Source: Actinomycetota bacterium (GTDB lineage: Bacteria > Actinomycetota > Actinomycetes > Mycobacteriales > Mycobacteriaceae). Taken from it: 39,937 nucleotides of DNA. Shown piece by piece: positions 38,352-39,937 of this stretch. The stretch lies in the NCBI GenBank assembly GCA_018268465.1, contig JAFDWN010000043.1, forward strand, positions 1-39,937. The letters are read 5' to 3'. A program made the translations under genes and the position numbers. Every line of letters starts with the position of its first letter. The first letter of the stretch is position 1. Below the pieces are notes generated by a model that saw only the letters and a program-made list of their open reading frames with translations, ran no database searches and was not told where the DNA came from.

Positions 38352-39806
38352 TCACGCGTCTGCGGTGAGCGGCAGGCACGCCGTGAAGCGCGTCTCGCCC
38401 GGAGTGCATGCGACGCTCAGGGAGCCCCGATGGAGCCCGACGATGGTGCGCCAGGCCATGTCCAGCCCCATGCCGACGCCTTCCCCGACGGGTTTGGTGG
38501 TGAAGAAGGGCAGAAAGATCCGGTCTTTGATGGCCGGGTCGATACCGATCCCGGTGTCGGATGTCTCGATGCTGAGGACACCGCGGTCCGCCATGTGCGT
38601 ACGAATCGAGATGACGCCGGGTGCGCCGGTGGCGCGGATGGCATCCACGGCATTGTTGAGTATGTTCGTCCACGCCTGGTTGAGTTCGCCGGCGTAGCAC
38701 AGCAGCGCAGGCAACTCGTCGGCGTAATCGCGCCGGACGACGATGTCGTCGCCGAAGCTGGCATGCATGACGGTCAGGGTGCTGTCGAGTAGTTCGTTGA
38801 CGTTGCAGAACGTCATCGGCGACCCGTCCAGTTGCGAGTACTTCTTCGCCGACGCGACCAACGCGCTCACTTCGGCGCTCGCCGATGCCAGTTCCTTCAC
38901 CAGCAGAGCGGTGTCCACCGCGTCGGTGATGGCGGCAACGACCGAACCGAGTTCCTCGCGGGAGCCCTGGTGGGCAAGTGCGTCGGCGACACCCTGCAAC
39001 CACGCCACCGTCAGTCCCGCGGCTGCCAGTACCGGCGCCCTCTCCCAACCCTGCGTGACGCCGTTGACGTTCAGCCAGTCGTCGATCTGTTCTTCGGCAT
39101 CGATGCGCGCCAGCGAGGTCGACGTGGGCGCCGTCGACGCCGACGCCGTGGCGATACCGTCAGCCCTGAAGCGATCAAGGACCGACGCGGCCGCCGGAGA
39201 CAACCGCCGGTAGGTGTCGATCTCTCGGCTGGTCCGCTCCCCGGTGGACAGTTCCGACGCGATCCGCGCTATCGCGCCGGCCGGATTGTTCAGACCGTGC
39301 ATGAGCCCGGCGGTCAGCGTTCCCGCGGCTTGGATCCTGCGCTGCTGGTCGATGATGTGATGGACGCTCTCGTGGTCGACGTGCATACCCTGCAGCAGGT
39401 GGACGGCCATCGGGTACTGGGTCCTGACGAATTGGCCGAAGAAGTCGGCTTCCAGCCGCACCAGTCGTGTGGGCCGTACGGTTCGGACGCTGAAGCCGTA
39501 GGTGGCCGGCGGATCGTCGATGAAGGACGCCGTGGCTCCGCAGTAGGCGCCGCGGTGCGCGGTCCGGATGGTCTCGACGTCACGTTCGCCGGCATGCTTG
39601 CTCACCCGGATCTCGCCCTCGACGAGCACGTAGAAGTACCGGGCACGATCACCTTCGCCGAACAGCAACCCCGCGTCGTAGTCGATCAATGCCCCGTTCG
39701 CCGCGACGGCCTCCAGATGGTCGGCCGGCAAGGCTTCGAACAGGAACAGCGATCGAAGCACTGTGGCATCGAGGACCGACTCGTGCACAATCTGCGCTTC
39801 GGACAC
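38352..39806 (-). CDS. Cyclic-nucleotide-binding sensor histidine kinase
   Basis: A 484-aa soluble hybrid. An N-terminal cyclic-nucleotide-binding domain (residues about 15-140: LFLFEALPADHLEAVA; GEGDRARYFYVLVEGEIRV; ATASFIDDPPATYGFSVR) is joined to a histidine kinase. The phosphoacceptor box reads TAGLMHGLNNPAGAI, with HGLNNP in place of the usual HELNNP. A long helical insert of about 150 residues follows before the ATPase domain: NILNNAVDAIRA (N box), SDTGIGIDPAIKDRIFLPFFTTK (G1/F) and GVGMGLDMAWRTI (G2). No membrane helix is seen, so it senses an internal signal. A GTG at 39806, with GAAAGG 8 nt upstream, is preferred to one at 39815. No response-regulator gene is in the window. An inverted repeat lies 19 bp upstream. 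Confidence 0.9.
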   Translation of the reverse strand: MSEAQIVHESVLDATVLRSLFLFEALPADHLEAVAANGALIDYDAGLLFGEGDRARYFYVLVEGEIRVSKHAGERDVETIRTAHRGAYCGATASFIDDPPATYGFSVRTVRPTRLVRLEADFFGQFVRTQYPMAVHLLQGMHVDHESVHHIIDQQRRIQAAGTLTAGLMHGLNNPAGAIARIASELSTGERTSREIDTYRRLSPAAASVLDRFRADGIATASASTAPTSTSLARIDAEEQIDDWLNVNGVTQGWERAPVLAAAGLTVAWLQGVADALAHQGSREELGSVVAAITDAVDTALLVKELASASAEVSALVASAKKYSQLDGSPMTFCNVNELLDSTLTVMHASFGDDIVVRRDYADELPALLCYAGELNQAWTNILNNAVDAIRATGAPGVISIRTHMADRGVLSIETSDTGIGIDPAIKDRIFLPFFTTKPVGEGVGMGLDMAWRTIVGLHRGSLSVACTPGETRFTACLPLTADA

Positions 39807-39824
39807 CGCGAGCACCTTTCGCCA

Positions 39825-39848
39825 CGAATGGGGTAATCATCCCATTCG
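39825..39848. promoter_or_regulatory. Perfect 8-bp inverted repeat upstream of kinase gene
   Basis: CGAATGGG (39825-39832) and CCCATTCG (39841-39848) are separated by GTAATCAT. The site is 18-19 bp before the preferred kinase start and 10 bp before the alternative one, a good place for an operator or a repressor site. The binding protein is unknown. The remaining bases to the window end show no gene. Confidence 0.5.
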
Positions 39849-39937
39849 ATGTACGCTACCGCGAGGTTGTGGTCGATCGGCGGCAAACTATCCAGCGGCA
39901 GGCCCCCAGCGCAGTGGCCGTTCGGCGCGCCGGCCGT

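Overview
The window comes from a high-GC actinobacterium, almost certainly a fast-growing Mycobacterium (Mycolicibacterium). The right half has the gene content and order that I know from Mycobacterium tuberculosis Rv3630-Rv3632, Rv3634c-Rv3635 and Rv3644c-Rv3649: flippase-like protein, ppgS, its DUF2304 partner, galE, a large membrane protein, tRNA-Thr, holB, a membrane adenylate cyclase, topA, a conserved protein, cspA and a DUF1998-type helicase. No transposase, CRISPR array or rRNA was seen.

Left part (1-14.6 kb) is accessory metabolism. It opens with a purine-breakdown pair (uraD, allantoicase). Then comes a carboxylate-utilisation locus: three MmgE/PrpD-family proteins, a complete tripartite tricarboxylate transporter (tctB-tctA-tctC), an SDR protein without the usual catalytic Ser and Tyr, and a divergent IclR regulator. 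One minus-strand operon (10084 to 4745) carries tctB, tctA, tctC, one MmgE/PrpD gene and the SDR gene. The other two MmgE/PrpD genes diverge from a 54-bp promoter region. A VOC-family enzyme and an MFS transporter follow, and the VOC promoter carries the same composite inverted-repeat motif as the MmgE/PrpD promoter, which suggests one regulon. Two 79-bp copies of an intergenic repeat with 13-bp inverted ends, plus one isolated repeat end, lie in this part.

Middle part (12.9-23.6 kb): lhgO, a small unknown gene and terC run leftward. terC is preceded by a convincing yybP-ykoY manganese riboswitch whose aptamer closing strand is also the exact complement of the terC ribosome-binding site. Rightward, a five-gene operon begins at a leaderless promoter: a Pls/PosA-type single-module NRPS with membrane and hexapeptide domains, an M1-family metallopeptidase without the standard GxMEN motif, a flippase-like membrane protein, polyprenyl-phosphate sugar synthase PpgS and its DUF2304 partner. 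Most of its junctions are GTGA overlaps.

Right part (23.6-39.9 kb): envelope genes (galE, a GT-C-like membrane protein), an unrecognised gene next to tRNA-Thr, then core information-processing genes (holB, adenylate cyclase, topA, cspA with an intrinsic terminator, an MrfA-like helicase). It ends with a probable DUF5593/PAS-type protein facing a cyclic-nucleotide-binding histidine kinase. Several genes start 6-8 nt after a TANNNT -10 box, the arrangement of leaderless mycobacterial transcripts. All statements come from reading the sequence; no search was run.
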